From the NCBI GenBank assembly GCA_023333565.1, contig JAJKFH010000336.1:62001-126000 (forward strand): a stretch of 64,000 nt of DNA. The letters run 5' to 3'. A model generated the notes under the pieces. That model was not told the DNA's origin, did not search any database, and was given only the letters and a program-made list of their open reading frames with translations. Both the position numbers and the translations under genes were made by a program. Of this stretch, positions 26,201-39,100 are shown piece by piece (positions within the stretch are counted from its first letter, which is position 1; every line of letters begins with the position of its first letter). The DNA comes from Puffinus mauretanicus. Taxonomy: Eukaryota > Chordata > Aves > Procellariiformes > Procellariidae.

Positions 26201-28000
26201 GGGTTTAAATCCTTAGCTTTAACAACAAACAAGCAAGAAAACCTTGATCTAGGTAATATTTGAAAATACTCTTCTATTGACCAGCTAAGCTCCAGCTTTA
26301 ATTTAAGGCATTTTCCCAAATTACTTTTTTTTAATTCATTTGGTTTTAATGCCTTTTTTTCAGGTAGGACTATTGAAGACAATTCAAATCTTAGAAGCAT
26401 CTAAAAAGCTGTGTTGGATTTGACCTTCAGTTTTTTGCTCTCCAATATAGGATCTACCAGCTCCTTTCTCCAGTATTTGCTGGCCTGGGAATCGAGTATA
26501 TTACATTATTCATAACTAGTATTGTCCAATATCAAACTGTTCACTGCAAAGCCACCTTTCTCTAGCATGCCCGGATTTTGTTAGAAGATTTTATGTTGCA
26601 AAATGCTGCTGGGGTAGGTGGTAGCAAGGTAGGAATTACCACCTCCGCTGAGTAAGTGATAGCTGGGATTTGCTGTATAAGCTCCATTATCATTTTAACC
26701 ACACAGAACACCTTCCCTTTCCCTGAATGAACATGCTCTAAGCAGCCACCAGAAAAAGCCAGCTGGAAATTTATCTAGTAAGGAGACACAGCATCCGTAT
26801 GCTATATCTGTTATTATTATGCAGATATAGGAGCTCAAAGACATTTCACAACCTTTCCCTTTTCTCTTTGCTAACCACATGGATGTTTGTTAAAGCAACC
26901 TATCTCTAGTTAATAAGAAAAGTAAAAAGCCCCAAACCCTAGGAAAAGAAATCACACAACACTGGTGAGTCTCACAGGTTTTATGTTCTGTTATGCCACA
27001 TGAATAAAAAGCACAGCTTAAGCCCACAGTCAAATTTTTATTGAGTTCCTAGGCTGCGGGTGAGCAGCACAGGAGGTGACTTCTGTTGTTTGTGCTGTGT
27101 AGTCACCATTCCTCCATTTCATATCTTTTCCCGGCACTGCCCATAACACAACGAGGTACCGCTCTAACCGTAGCAGGCCGTGCTTTTTCATACGCCTGCA
27201 GGTGCTCCCCAAGACCCAGCCGTGCCTCCTGGCACCGAGCAAGAAAACGCCTAGCTGCAAGGACCCACCGCTTGACCTTCCAAAACATTGTCCCTCCTAG
27301 TCTGCACACGTATGCTTTTCTTTTCAGCCAAGATATCATCAGCTGATGGTTTCAGCTGGGGGCCTGCTCCTTTTTCTCAGGTACTTCAGCCTCGCAGCAA
27401 CAGAAGGGATACCACAGACATTCAGAAGAAGTGCTCGAAACTGGAACTGATTCAGGACTGAAATAAAATAGGAATACTACTTGAACACCGTATCTTCCTC
27501 TTTTAACTCTTCCTCCCATTTCCCAATGCTCAGACAACAGGCCATCAGGCCATGCTACTACAGGGGAGAATCACCAATATTAAGAAATCTCCTTACTTAT
27601 CACCTCTCTGCACTAAAGCTTCCAGCATCCTTTTGCAGACACACATTCCTTGTTGGCAGGAATGGACAAATTGGGCAAATCCACATTTCCATTTCACTCC
27701 TTCTCCCCAACAGTTAAATGAAGGATATTTTGGCTGGACCATGGTCTTGACTCACCATCTCTTTCCAGTTGATGCAAAATGCCCGTTCTCCCCTGCAATC
27801 CTTGCAGCCCCACATTTGTAGTCACTAGAGGTTCAGACCCCCTAGATGAGATCCCGTCACAGGGCCCATCTGGAGGTCCAGCGTGCTCTGGACCAAGCCT
27901 TGTTCCCAAAAGAGACTTTGTCAGAGCTGTAATAAACTCCTGCAGCCTGGTGCTACGGGCAGACTGCTGCACTGCTCGTGGCCACTTCCCGAGGTTTGAT
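23291..28000. other. Unique non-coding DNA, no gene recognised
   Basis: The stretch contains a short CA repeat (24057-24072), a poly-T run near 25895-25915 and only short chance frames. No known repeat family or RNA gene was recognised. Confidence 0.6.
24057..24072. repeat. (CA)n microsatellite followed by poly-A
   Basis: About eight CA units lead into a run of nine or ten A residues. Confidence 0.85.
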
Positions 28001-29144
28001 CCAGGGTCCCTCGTGCTATCCCCTCCTCCTCCTCTCCTCGACGCCTGAAGCACTGCCATGGCCTTTGCCAGGTGTCCCCTTGCCGCAGGTGTGTTTTTCC
28101 AGCCCCACCACGCCTCCCACGCCTCACTCCATCACCAGGCAGTGAGGCGTTTCCCTCCTTTATCCCGTGAGCCAGAAACATCCACGTGTACTGAGGAAGG
28201 AAGCAGTTGTTAAAAGTAAAAACACTTTTAAGTGCACGCTTTGCGTTTGGGATTTAAAACGGCGCTCTGCTGTCCAGATGCTATCCAGTTTGTACCACAG
28301 GGTCGGGCTTTGGCCTTGCTGCTGCCCAGGCTCCGCTGAGATGAATTGAGGAGACAAACCTCGGTGAGCTGGCAACCGGCAAATAAACTTTGTAGCAGAG
28401 TGGGGTAAAAATAGCGGAGTCTGAAGGAAGGCCAAGCTGCGTGCCTGCTAACTGTGAGCCGAGACCCCTCTAAGCCAGGGGGAACCCAAACTCCCAAACA
28501 GCAGGGCTGTTTGCACGTATCCAGGTAGCAGCTGCATACCTCAGCAGGGCTCCTTTCCCACCGCGGAGTCAAACATCCAGAGACTGCCTCAGATCAAAAG
28601 AAGTAGCCACTCACCCAGTACGTGCGAGCACATACCAAGGATGTGTCTGAAAGCATTAAGAGTGATCTGACCCAAAACCAGAAAGTTTCAGCCTGCTTGG
28701 CTGAGGTCTGCTGGACTTCGGCTCGCCTTCGCTGTGCCATCTCCCAGCTTAAGCCATCAGCTTGGCCGTCCTGTTCAAGCTTGCATAAGTTATATCTCTA
28801 ATTCCTCCAGAACTGCTATAGGAAAATGAGCGTTACAAATGGCTATTTACCGAAATACACATAGAAAATGTCAGAACTCATGGGAAAATATAAAATTGGA
28901 TCGCATGGGTCAGGCTTCTGCAAAAACACGAAGCTTTTGCCAAAGCAACTGCAGGATTTGCCATTTTAGGCAAGTAGCCAGGTTTCCCGGCCAAAAAACT
29001 TACCCTGGCGTACCCAAAGCCATTGGCTTGAGCAGAACTACCCATGGGTTTCCACATGCTGTCCGGCATGAAAGCAGGGTGGACAAACATGCACAGAGCT
29101 TGGGTGGACTACATTTGGTGGCAACCAGATCTTAACAGGTCAGC

Positions 29145-29687
29145 ATGGACCCTGAAGTTTATAGGGCATTCACAGAAGAGAGTGTAAAGCAAAAGGTTGA
29201 GCTACTTCTTGCCATAGACTGTATGAGAGGGAGGAAACCGAGAAAATGCCCACGCTGCAGAGTATTGCATGGTCTTCTTTTCAGACCCTCTGAGCAGGGC
29301 CTTCTTGGATGTAAATATGAGGGATTTCTCCTAATACCTTGGTGCAGAAAATCTCTAGGTCAAGACATGTGCATAGCAAAACAGCAAATTCAAGGCCTCA
29401 ATCAGAGCTTTATGAAAACTGTTGTGGCTAATGTATTCCCAGCGTCTGCTGCTTTAATTCTCCTTTGTTACAAAAGAAAGGAACTCAGTAAAAGGGTGGT
29501 AATTAATTCTACAACAATACTCAATGAGGGAAAGTTTGATTTTAATAAACAAAACGAAACTACTGATTTAACGCAAACATATTCAGTTAAAAAAGCAGGC
29601 CATCTCGAAAACATTTATATTAGAAGCAAGAACAAAGCAATAATAACCACACTCTGCAGGAAGCATTGCTTGCTTTCTGGTGATTAA
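29145..29687 (+). other. Unexplained 180-codon open frame
   Basis: The frame starts with an ATG in a favourable context (A at -3, G at +4) and ends in TAA. An AATAAA overlaps the stop (29686-29691), and a second follows near 29703. The predicted product has a basic, cysteine-containing N-terminal part (C-x15-C at about residues 26-42) and a lysine- and threonine-rich C-terminal part encoded by A-rich DNA. No family is recognised. The surrounding sequence is AT-rich, so a frame this long is somewhat unexpected but still possible by chance in 64 kb read in six frames. It could be a lineage-specific gene, part of a non-coding RNA, or chance. Confidence 0.15.
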
Positions 29688-31540
29688 TAAACGCCGGGAA
29701 AAAATAAAATAGATGGTCTAAGTTTTGTCTTCCCTGTTTCCCCCAAACTGAAATGCACAAAGGAGATAAATGCCTACGGTGAAGCTGAAGCCAAAATTTC
29801 CTTCTGGGCTTACCTTATTATAGGAACATATTGAGGTCCCCCTCCCCAAGGAGGTCAAATTATTTCTCATAATGTTGATAAATGAACAATAGGGAAGGCT
29901 TCTTTCTTCACTGGAAATTCAGTAAGGAGTTTGCACCCCCTGTGCTCTCGGGTCTGTTAGTTAGCAGCAAGTTAAAGGTCCCAGCGCTCTCTGGCCGGTG
30001 CAGCTGGAGGGTGAGTCAGAGACCTGCCCCTCTGAAGCAGCGCCTGGAGACCACGTGGACACCGCCTGGACACCGCTTGGGCAGCCATGATGGTGTGGCC
30101 AGGTGCCAGGGCGCGGGTGTGCAATAGCCCGTGTGCTCCGCACATGGAGGGAGAGAAAAGCATAAGAGGAAAGGTCTCCAGCTTCCTCAGCGATGACCAA
30201 AAGGAGCTGTAGGTTAGGTTGGTGTCATAGCACTTTTCCTACCGTTTTTCAGTGCTAGAATAGTGAAGAGCTCTCAGATTTTTATGGACTGTCTGTCAAG
30301 CAGGGGAACTTTTCCTCTTCTGGCAGACCCCAGCAGCTGCAGTTCCAGCAGGAAGCAGTGGGAGCTCAAGCACACGCGTCCTCAGTCAGCAGCAATGGTT
30401 AATTCCTACCAAAACAGCGCTAAAGAATCAACTAAAACCTAATTGCAATATTTCTCATCAAAACACTTAGCTCAACAGGAAATATGATGTCATACAGGCA
30501 GTAAAAGTTTTAATTTTTTTTTAATTATCCTTTGTTTTTCCAATAAACTGTAGGAAAACAAACTACAGATCCAGTCACCCCTGGATGTTTGCCTCAGAGT
30601 ACTTCTTAATATTGCCTTTATCTAAAATAGCCTCTCTCCAAATCTGCCTGGCAATGTTTTCTCAGGATGCAATCTGTCATGACGAATGTTGCAGACAGGT
30701 TTTATGGCCCCCACGCCAGACCACATCTAGAGGTCGGGTGAGTTTTTGGCTGTCAGAAGCTCTCTGTAAGCCCTTGGGCTGTGCAATTCATATCTCTCTC
30801 ACTATCTCAGGTCCCTAAAAAAATGTGCATGTCCGAGGCCAGCATTGCAAGGGAACAACCTGGAAATCTTTACGATGTTTTCAGATGCTGTGATGAAGAT
30901 GACAGAGAAAGGCCAACAGTCCATATGGACTTTGCAGGCAGACATTGGTTTAAAAAAAAAAATAATTTCGCAGTAATTTAAGTTAAAGTGCGTTTCTCCA
31001 GACCTCTCTTCCACACTCTAGGGATACTGAATCCGCTCCTTGCACCACATGATGAAGTTGTGAAAGGAGCCATTACGCCATCTCTGTAAATTACGTGCCC
31101 GTTTCAACTGTCTGCTTCCTTTCCACATGCAAAGTCCCCCAAGCCCAGCTGCAACATTCAGGTTTCAGTGCTGCATCCATCAGTCAATGCAGACATACCC
31201 CACACTACTGCAGACATACCCTCACTGCATCGTCACAGCTGTACGGGGAGCTCTTTGCTTGCATCGCAGCAGCTAGAGTCCGTCGTCATCAGCTGACACG
31301 TGAAAACTGCCTTTTCTAGACAATTGGAATTGCTGTAACAGCCTCCTTTGCAATGAGCTATTTTGGAAGCCAACTGAAATGTAGAAGTCACCAACATATA
31401 AAGAGGAGGTAGAAACATTCAGGATCCAAGCAATGGGGGTTTTTGTTTGCTTTCTAGTTTAGGGTTGGGGGTTTCTTTGGGTTTTTGCTTTGTTTTGCTT
31501 TGGTTTTTAGCAGCACAGTGATAGCGGGATCTGTCTGGCA

Positions 31541-32248
31541 TTGTTAGTCAAAAGCAAAAGAGTGGGCAGAGCACTGAAAGGTCCCAAGGGCCGGGGGGGG
31601 ATTTGGAGCGTGCAACAGTCTTGGCAGAGTTGCATGTTCACGCGTGCCCATCGATTTTACTCAAGCAACTCTTCACCTTTCCCACCCAGAGCTCAGTTTG
31701 TTAGCACTGGGCACGGTGCAAGTGTTGATATCAGGGAGTCAGAAGCATCGCTGCCTCCACTTTACAGCCTGAGCACAAGGGGAGAGATCATCTGCCCGCA
31801 AGCACAGCACAGACTTCAGCTGAAGCATGAGCCGCACATCCAGCCCTTCAATGAAAGAAGCCAGCCATCAGCCAATGGCTTGCACATACCTTTCTCCCTC
31901 TTTCCTCCAAACGTGTATTTACCAAAACCAACCAAACATGAAGGTAGCTTGGGGTTGACTGCATCTGGGTCAAATTTGCCAAAACAAAGCCAACATGAAC
32001 ACAAGATTCTCTCCCCCTGCCTCGTGGAGGCAGGGCATTGGGCAAACACCCTGTGGCAGAGGAATCAAAAGTCTTCTCATCTTCATTGCCTGTGTGCACT
32101 GGCACACCTGCACATGCCTATTGCAACACCTGGAGAGCAAAAGTTTTCGCTACAAGTCCAAGATGTAAGTTTTGTTTCAATTCCCCACTATATTCTTCCT
32201 ATTTTGGGTTTCTGCCTCCAAAACGAAACTCTGACATTTCACTTCTGA
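31541..32248 (+). other. Unexplained 235-codon open frame without a good start
   Basis: This stop-free frame opens with TTG, and its first ATG comes about 30 codons later (near 31634). The translation has no recognisable domain, no membrane segment and no repeats. It is rich in Ser, His, Pro and Gln. Shorter frames overlap it on the opposite strand. It could be an undetected exon but is more likely chance. Confidence 0.1.
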
Positions 32249-33299
32249 CTCTTTTTTTTGTGCTGGGTGGATGCTTAGTAGTTAAACCCCATACCCCAGT
32301 GAGGGCTTTGGCTGCCCTCCAGGACCAAACAGTAAAAGATGCACTTTTCAGGAAACCACAGTACACAACAGGCACGTTACTACAATGGTGGGCACAAGCA
32401 CCAAGCTACGCATATGCCCCACGATCCTTGATTTTGGTCTTACTGCTAATGAATTCCCAGCAGATTTACCATAAATAGATAAAAGACCTAAGATATCAGG
32501 GGTACCACCGATAGCCCAGAAGAGGGGCGGGAAGGATTTGGGCAACATATTTCAGCAGCTCAACAGAAATAAATTTATATAGTAAGTCACTCTCGGGACA
32601 CTTGTAAAGGGAAGTCTGAAGGAAGGCAGAAAGAGATAATTTTGTAATACTCGGTGTGAATCCCCAAAATGAAGAGCTTTATGGATAGTCCTTTGAAACA
32701 GAAAATAATCATTCACTCCAGCTGTGTTCACATCATTTTTGCCTTCCAGGATTAATCTGCTGAAAAACTTTTAGCTAAGATTAATGTATATCCAGCTGTC
32801 TCTGGACTTTTCTTTTTTATCCAAAAATTAACATAGACCAAACAAACAACCAACTATTGGCAATAACATATTAGCAAAAAAAGAGACGTTTAATTTCGGA
32901 CATAATTCCCACAACATTGCCTTTAATTCTGGAAGAATAAAGTGAATTGAATTTGTTTTCCAAAGAAAAAAAAAAAAGGGGGGGTGAAAAAAGGTACTCT
33001 GCTAATTTATAACATTGCTTGGAACACAAGGACATTAAAGGGATTAATAGCTGGAAGCTTAAAGTTGCCAGTCGCCTGCATGGTGCGGGTAGCGATAACG
33101 TCAGCGTGGTAACCGATGCTACCAATGGCATCAATGGTTTCACCTCATACCAGCAAACCCCTTAAAACCTTCTGCAGAAAAATACATCCTTCACTTGGGT
33201 CTGTTGAATCACCGGGCTTGCAAGTCCTGAGGCAGGGCTGAAAATTAAAATTTCTTCCCACCTTGCCGGTTCTTTAAGCTCCCACACGACTGAGAAACA

Positions 33300-33610
33300 C
33301 CGTGCCACATGTTCGCTTTCGGCCCCACCACGCCATGCACCTCGTCCTTCTGGGGACACCCTCACCCCTGGCTTCCTCCTGCAGGGCTGTGACAGTGGGA
33401 CGTGGTATGGTGTGGCAGAGCAAACCCGCTCGATTCAGCATGTGCCCTCCTTGCCCCGGCCGATCCCTGCGCCCCCGGGCAGGAGGTTTATCGGGCAAGC
33501 GCTTGCCTCCCACATAGGGCAGGGTTCCCTCCCCAGCGCCTGGCTTGGCGGCTCGCCCTGCCCTGGCCTCACAAGAGGTGGCGGCGAGGACGCTTCAGCA
33601 TATCTGAATT
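33300..33610. other. CpG-rich patch
   Basis: By eye the segment is clearly GC-rich and holds roughly 15 CpG dinucleotides in about 220 bases from 33400, against a CpG-poor background. It is small for a CpG island. It may be a promoter or enhancer fragment or a remnant of GC-biased conversion. Confidence 0.35.
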
Positions 33611-34300
33611 AATTCATCAGTTAGCCAAAGCAAGCCAAGCCTTTGGTTAGATGTGTTTTACCCTTCAGGCAATGGGGTCAGGGAGGTCAAGCTGTCAAAC
33701 AGGCGTTGCTCACAGCCCCAGAGATGTGGGGTGGGACCTTGGGCTGGGCTTCCCCATCCCAAACTGCTCAGCAGGGGTTCCGCATGTCGGTAACGGGGCA
33801 TCTCCCCAGCATCGTCGTGCCAGGCCTTCTACTCTCAAACAGAAAATGGGAACAGGCAAAACACGGCTCCACCAGCTGGCTCTGGCATTGAAATGTCACT
33901 TGCAAGACCTGCCAGGCAGCTGGAGGAAACACGGCGGATCTGGGGATCCGGTTTTGGCTGACCACCGCCAAAACAAGCCACCCACCTCCGGTGCACAGAG
34001 GAGACGTGCCATCACAGTGGTCCTGAAGCAGCATCAAGCAGCCACCCCTCTGCCGACAGAGCCCCACGGAGCTGGGGACCCCAGCAGCCCCAATGCAGCG
34101 GCAGGGCACGCGGCCACCTGCAGCCGGTTGCAGTGGTCTTGCTCGCAGCTGCTGAGGTGCCGCCTCTGCCCTGGGTGGTTTGGTGTTGAACCAGGAGACT
34201 AGACAATAAAAACAACTTGCCAAAATCTCACAGCAACTTAAAGAAAAAAAAATTAACTCGATCCCCATGGCACGCTTCAGCAAGGCCATCTGCTAAGGAT

Positions 34301-36588
34301 ATAAAGCAGTAACAGTAGACATGGTTTATATCCCAATAACAGACCAAGATGAAAAGCAAGATTCTGGTGGCACTCTCTTCTGCCTGTGGATCTCATAGAC
34401 AAGGAGCCCTGCCGTGAGCTCCACGGAACAAGACACAGCTGTTTTCTATATCTCTTGAGCTGCACTGGAGGAAGGGGACCTTGTAGAAGGTTAAATAAAG
34501 ACAAAAATCTAGGAAAAAAAAAAAGCCTAACTAGTTCGGCAAAAAAAATTCTTGACCAAAACACCACAAAACAAAAAACAAACAAACATCCAAATGTATG
34601 TATCAAAGCTGAAAAGTTAAGGACGAACATCCTTAACCAGAACAGAGAGAAAAAAAACAACCAAGATGGCACCAACAAGCATAATTTGACCTGGTCTCGA
34701 CATGCCAGATTTTAAGGCATCTTTCTAGGCCTTACTGGATTCCTTGATACACTGCCAAATATAACCTGGGTGTATTTAACTTACTATTTTTTATTTCTAA
34801 CCTTTCATTTACGTACTCACCACATGGAATTTTTTTCAGTGCAAAGAAAGTTGTTGTCATTTCATAGTACACAGCTAGACACTGGTAACTATAAGTATCA
34901 CCCTTCCTTACCAAAAAGAAATAATACATTTTTTAAAGCAGAGTACTGTCCCTCCCCATTTAATTAACCACCACCAACTTTTTAATTTACAATAGTCACA
35001 ACCTCTGCATAGGCCATGTGATAAAAGGTATTTTTCTTTTTGAGATTATGAGGAACCTGTTTCCAACTTCATGGAAAAAATGTGAACAGAGGCAAGGATA
35101 GCTTTCCAGAAGAGCATCACAGAATATCAGAGAAAGTCTGCGGTGTGGTAGGAGGTTAAATGAAGGCTGTGCAGAAATGTTGGCCTGCTAAGTAGTATGG
35201 ATAAGGTTAAGTCCATGGACCAAAGAGAAGTCCATTGCCCAAAGAGCACTGCTACCACATCATGAGGTCCATGTGTAGGAGGGTACACACAGGAGGTGGC
35301 CAGAATCCAGATGTTTTCTCACTGACAGTTTTTTCAGTGGAAAATGCTGCTTCAATTCTACCAAAATTGGAAGAAAATAGACTGAAACAATCTCATGAAA
35401 ATGAAGTTGGACCTTATTCTATCACAAATGATTCAGAAAGATTTATTCCAAAATGGGTTTTGTTTTTAAAAAAAAAGTCTTTCAGGCCGTATGTACTATA
35501 TTACTTTTTCTTCTGAAGTTTAAAATGGAAGTAAAATCAATTCTTTCACACAGTCTCTGCAAGTGCTTAACGGAGTGAGGAGGGGGAGCTCCCCTCAAAT
35601 CTCAACTTTTTTTCAGAGTAAAACAATCTGTTCTCTGATCAGCACTACCAGCAGATATATATCTTTACATACTACTCAAGTCCTTCTCTGCGCAGATCCT
35701 TGGAAAATGCGTGTCTGTTACAGCTAAAGGGAAGTTTAATTGGAGCTGAAGAAGTTCATGCTTTCAGGCTGGGAGTTCCCCCTGTCAGTAACTAGCACAT
35801 GAACCAGGATGGACTGACATTTTCCATCGCCTTGCTTTTGTGGGGTCGTGAAAAGATCAGCCTTAAATATTATAACATACAACACTTTTGTTTATTAATT
35901 CTTTTTTTTTTTTAAATAATGATGGAAAGATTTTCCAACATCAACTTACTAGGAAAATTCTTCAGGATGATCAAAAACTTCTGAAGAGGTTGAAGTGCTG
36001 ACAAGGAATGGGAAATTCAAACATCACAGAAGTTATGGAATTAATTCCCCTAACATGTGTAAAAACAATTATCAGAGAAACCTTAAAACACGAATTTGTT
36101 TACTTGGTTTTTTGGGCCTGATGGAGTTTCCCTGGAGGGCAACTGTGAAAGCACAAGCCTAACCGAATCCAAACCAGCCTCCCCTAAGGAACTATTCAAA
36201 AATGTTACACAAAGAGGGAAACACATTCCCGAATGTGTGAGGGCACTGCAATATCCAAGCACCTCATTGGCAAATGGACTGTTAACCGTACTATAGCTAA
36301 GTTATAACAGACATGTTTTAGACTGTACCAAAAAATCCAATTTAAAAAAAAAAGCAATCACAGAGTGCAAGACCTTAAAATGGGAGTCTTGGACAAAATA
36401 ACATGTCAACAAAGCTAAAACTAGTAATGACATGATATGAGGTGGTTGAAAAGAGGCTCAGATATTGGTGCTATTCCTGGATCACTGCTACAATACCACT
36501 TCTGCCTCCTCCTTTTCTGCTTATTAATAGTTGCTGCTGCTTTTGCCTGAGAGTGCAGTAATTCAGCCACATATGGGAGACGTATCCA
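34301..36588. other. Unique non-coding DNA, A-rich in part
   Basis: An A-rich low-complexity stretch at about 34510-34660 (runs of A with AAAC-like units) is the only distinctive item. No gene is recognised. Confidence 0.6.
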
Positions 36589-36715
36589 TGTGAAGTTGCT
36601 GAAGCACCAGCCGGGTGTGCGTGTTGCCGGGAGGCTGCATGTGCTTGGAAGGGGTCCGCACCCAACGCTGAGAAACTGTGGTGGCTGAATTTTTCAGCAA
36701 TACCTCAACGTCAGC
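36589..36715 (+). repeat. Left arm of a ~125-bp inverted duplication
   Basis: This segment, from TGTGAAGTTGCTGAAGCACC to CAACGTCAGC, is matched in reverse complement by 37246-37369. The arms differ at only a handful of positions and one 2-bp indel, roughly 94% identity by eye. The spacer is about 530 bases. The sequence is not a repeat family I recognise. No terminal inverted repeats or target duplications were seen that would make the whole a DNA transposon. Confidence 0.85.
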
Positions 36716-37245
36716 TGAAAGTTTAGTATGGGTTTAGTATGGGTTAGGATTAGTATGGGTTTAATTATCAGACGTCTTCTCAATAGCGTCCAAGTCTGGG
36801 TTGTATCAGTAGACCATTGAGAAAAGGAGGATTCCCGATCTTCTAGCCTCCCTTGACACGCTGCTCCCAAATCTGTTGAGGCTCTTCTGCAGCCTCCTCT
36901 GAAGTGCTGTAAAATTTATCCTCAGGAAGTATCACAGCCTGATGCTGTTTTCATCTTTTCCTAATTCCAGAGAGCTGAGGCTACCCCAAAGCAGCAGGAT
37001 TTCCATTTCAGCGCCCCCTTGCAACTGGCCTACTCCTCACAACATCTTCTACCAATTTTATCTTGGCAGGTTTTCTGCAAGAAAGCAGACTGCAAGAAGC
37101 AGTCTTGTTCTCTTAAAATATAAAAAAAAAAAAATTAAGAAATAGTCGGGGTCCTCTGAGTTCAAACTACATACTCCTCAACTACTTTTCTTTGCATGTA
37201 AAACTCAATAGCTAGCTTCTCTGAAACACCAGAGTGCACAATGTG
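36716..37245. other. Spacer between the inverted arms
   Basis: Unique sequence with a short tandem repeat at its left end (36719-36762). A run of 13 A lies near 37122-37134. No open frame of note. Confidence 0.7.
36719..36762. repeat. Short tandem repeat, unit near GGGTTTAGTAT
   Basis: About four imperfect 11-base units (GTTTAGTATGG type) directly follow the left arm of the inverted duplication. Confidence 0.75.
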
Positions 37246-37369
37246 CCGACGTCGAGGTATTGCTGAAAAATTCAGCCACCAGTTTCTCAGCATTGGGTGC
37301 GGACCCTTTCCAAGCACATGCAGCCTCCCGGCAACACGCACACCCAGCTGATGCTTCAGCAACTTCACA
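37246..37369 (-). repeat. Right arm of a ~125-bp inverted duplication
   Basis: The reverse complement of this segment matches 36589-36715 closely. On the minus strand an open frame of 68 codons (37162-37368) covers the arm. The corresponding frame in the other arm is disrupted by the 2-bp indel, so conserved coding is not supported. Confidence 0.85.
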
Positions 37370-37979
37370 GGTCAAAATAACCAAAATAAACCCCTGAAAA
37401 TTCCATATACGCTGCATGAAATACTTTCCTTTTCTTCAAGGGAAGCTCTATTTATTAGACTTTCTGCTTTATTTTTTATGACAGCATCTGTTTATTTTAT
37501 CAGGCTGTTTTCCAGCAACATACAGAGCCTTCTGCAGTGCTCGCTTTTGAGTCTGATTTGGTGCTCACTTGCACAGCAAAAACAACAAATCACGAAAATA
37601 AGATGCTGGCAAATAAGCAAACGGTTGAGACTGTGCATGTCTGCAAAGCTGGCAGCGTGCGGTGCAGCCACCTCCCCCTTGTCTGCACATCGCTCAGGCT
37701 GTGGCATCGGCTGTGCCACGCTGCAGCACTGCAGCGATCGAGTCCCAGCGCCGGCGGGGACCCAGCTGGCCCCTTGCCTTCAGCAATAAACAAGTTTGGC
37801 CGGGCCCAATGCTGGGATCTCAGCTGCAGCAACAGCAGCTGTCCTCTGCCTCCCATCATCCATGTCTTCCGAGGGTTTACTAGTGGCACGGAAGCACACT
37901 GAAATCACTTGGGTGGGAAGCAGCAGCCCAGGTCATTGGGATTTTCAAAACCTGCAAGGGATGCAGAGATGTCAACAGG

Positions 37980-38009
37980 TGCCCTGCACCCTGCTGCCCT
38001 GCACCCTGC
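37980..38009. repeat. Two tandem copies of a 15-bp unit
   Basis: TGCCCTGCACCCTGC appears twice in direct succession and is followed by a partial CTGC extension. Confidence 0.85.
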
Positions 38010-38929
38010 TGCTGCCCAGCATCCTCCACGTGGCCCCAGGGTTTCCATTTGCCACGGAGTCATAACCATCGCCTGTGACTTTCCATACCAGATTGCTGAC
38101 AGTATTAGGAAATGGTCAACTCTTTCTTTTTCCTATCCACTTTATTTTTCCTTTACTTTTGTTTTTATTTAGAGTCTTTTTTTTTTTTTTTCCCCTTTAT
38201 TGCCTTCTTTTCTCAACTGCATAACTGCATCAATATTCAAAGCTTTTTAACCATTACATTACGTGTATAAAGAAAAGTAAGGCATCAGGCTAAAGATATA
38301 TCAATTACTATTGCCCCGGAATAACAATAAGCAACACAATACAGATCAGCTGCAGCTTCTAAAACACTTACCCAGAAAGAATCAATTTAACTTCTACCAG
38401 CATTAAAGGAGAATTACGTGCCCCTGTTGCGGCCTATTTGCTTTCTCCTGTTTCCACTGTAACACAGCCAGGCTCCAGCAAGCTTGCGCGCCGGAAGAGC
38501 CACAGACAGAGAAACCCTACTTCTGCCCCTCCATCCACAGTGCACAGAGCATTAATAAACTCTTCGATCACGGAGTGCTGTAATAGTATATCTTAATGAT
38601 AGCTAATGGCTGATTAATTAAATACGACTCAAAGCTGAAGACACTTCTGCCCGTATTTACAAAATTTTTAATGCAGATTCAGTGCACTTGGAAAGCAGCA
38701 TGTCACCTTTAAATAGCATTTCACTTCTGAAGGAAAAAAAAAAACCAAGAACAAAAAAGCAAACAAAAAAATCCCTTTCTTACTGCCTGTTTTCCGCCAG
38801 CTTATCAAAAGCAAAATGGAGGTAAATAAAGCCAATTCCCTGGACTGAAATACTGCTGTCTCAGGCAGCAGATAAGCAGAGTTTAAGCCTAAATACAGCC
38901 AGTCCCAGACCCAGAGAAAACAGTGCTGG

Positions 38930-39100
38930 AACCTCGGTGGGTCACCTCACCTAGGCCCGGGGCACGAGGCAGGACCGAGCCTACCCCAGCGGCTGCTGGA
39001 CTGGCCTGACCCGCCCTGACAAGCTCCCGGCCAGGGAGAAGCCTCCGTCCCCCCCGGCTGGCTGTTCCTGCGCTCGCCCAGCCCAGCACACACAGCCCAG
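38930..39100. other. CpG-rich patch
   Basis: Around 11 CpG dinucleotides lie in 160 bases of clearly GC-rich sequence. No TATA box or start-site motif is obvious. It is a candidate regulatory fragment only. Confidence 0.3.

Larger units (their letters stand above)
28001..34300. other. GC-richer unique DNA with several long chance-like frames
   Basis: GC content rises here, notably at 28000-28120, 30000-30120 and 33300-34200. Higher GC lengthens chance open frames, and frames of 170-185 codons overlap on opposite strands at 33651-34289, which argues against either being a gene. A GT-rich low-complexity stretch lies at 31435-31515. Two frames, at 29145-29687 and 31541-32248, are listed separately. 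No splice-bounded coding exon was identified. Confidence 0.5.

Noticed and set aside
33651..34289. Frames of 183 (plus) and 173 (minus) codons overlapping each other
   Set aside because: Both lie in GC-rich DNA, overlap on opposite strands and resemble nothing known, so chance is the simpler reading.
36719..36762. Telomere-like GGGTTAGG within a short repeat
   Set aside because: Only one unit resembles TTAGGG. The repeat unit is an 11-mer, so it is not interstitial telomeric DNA.
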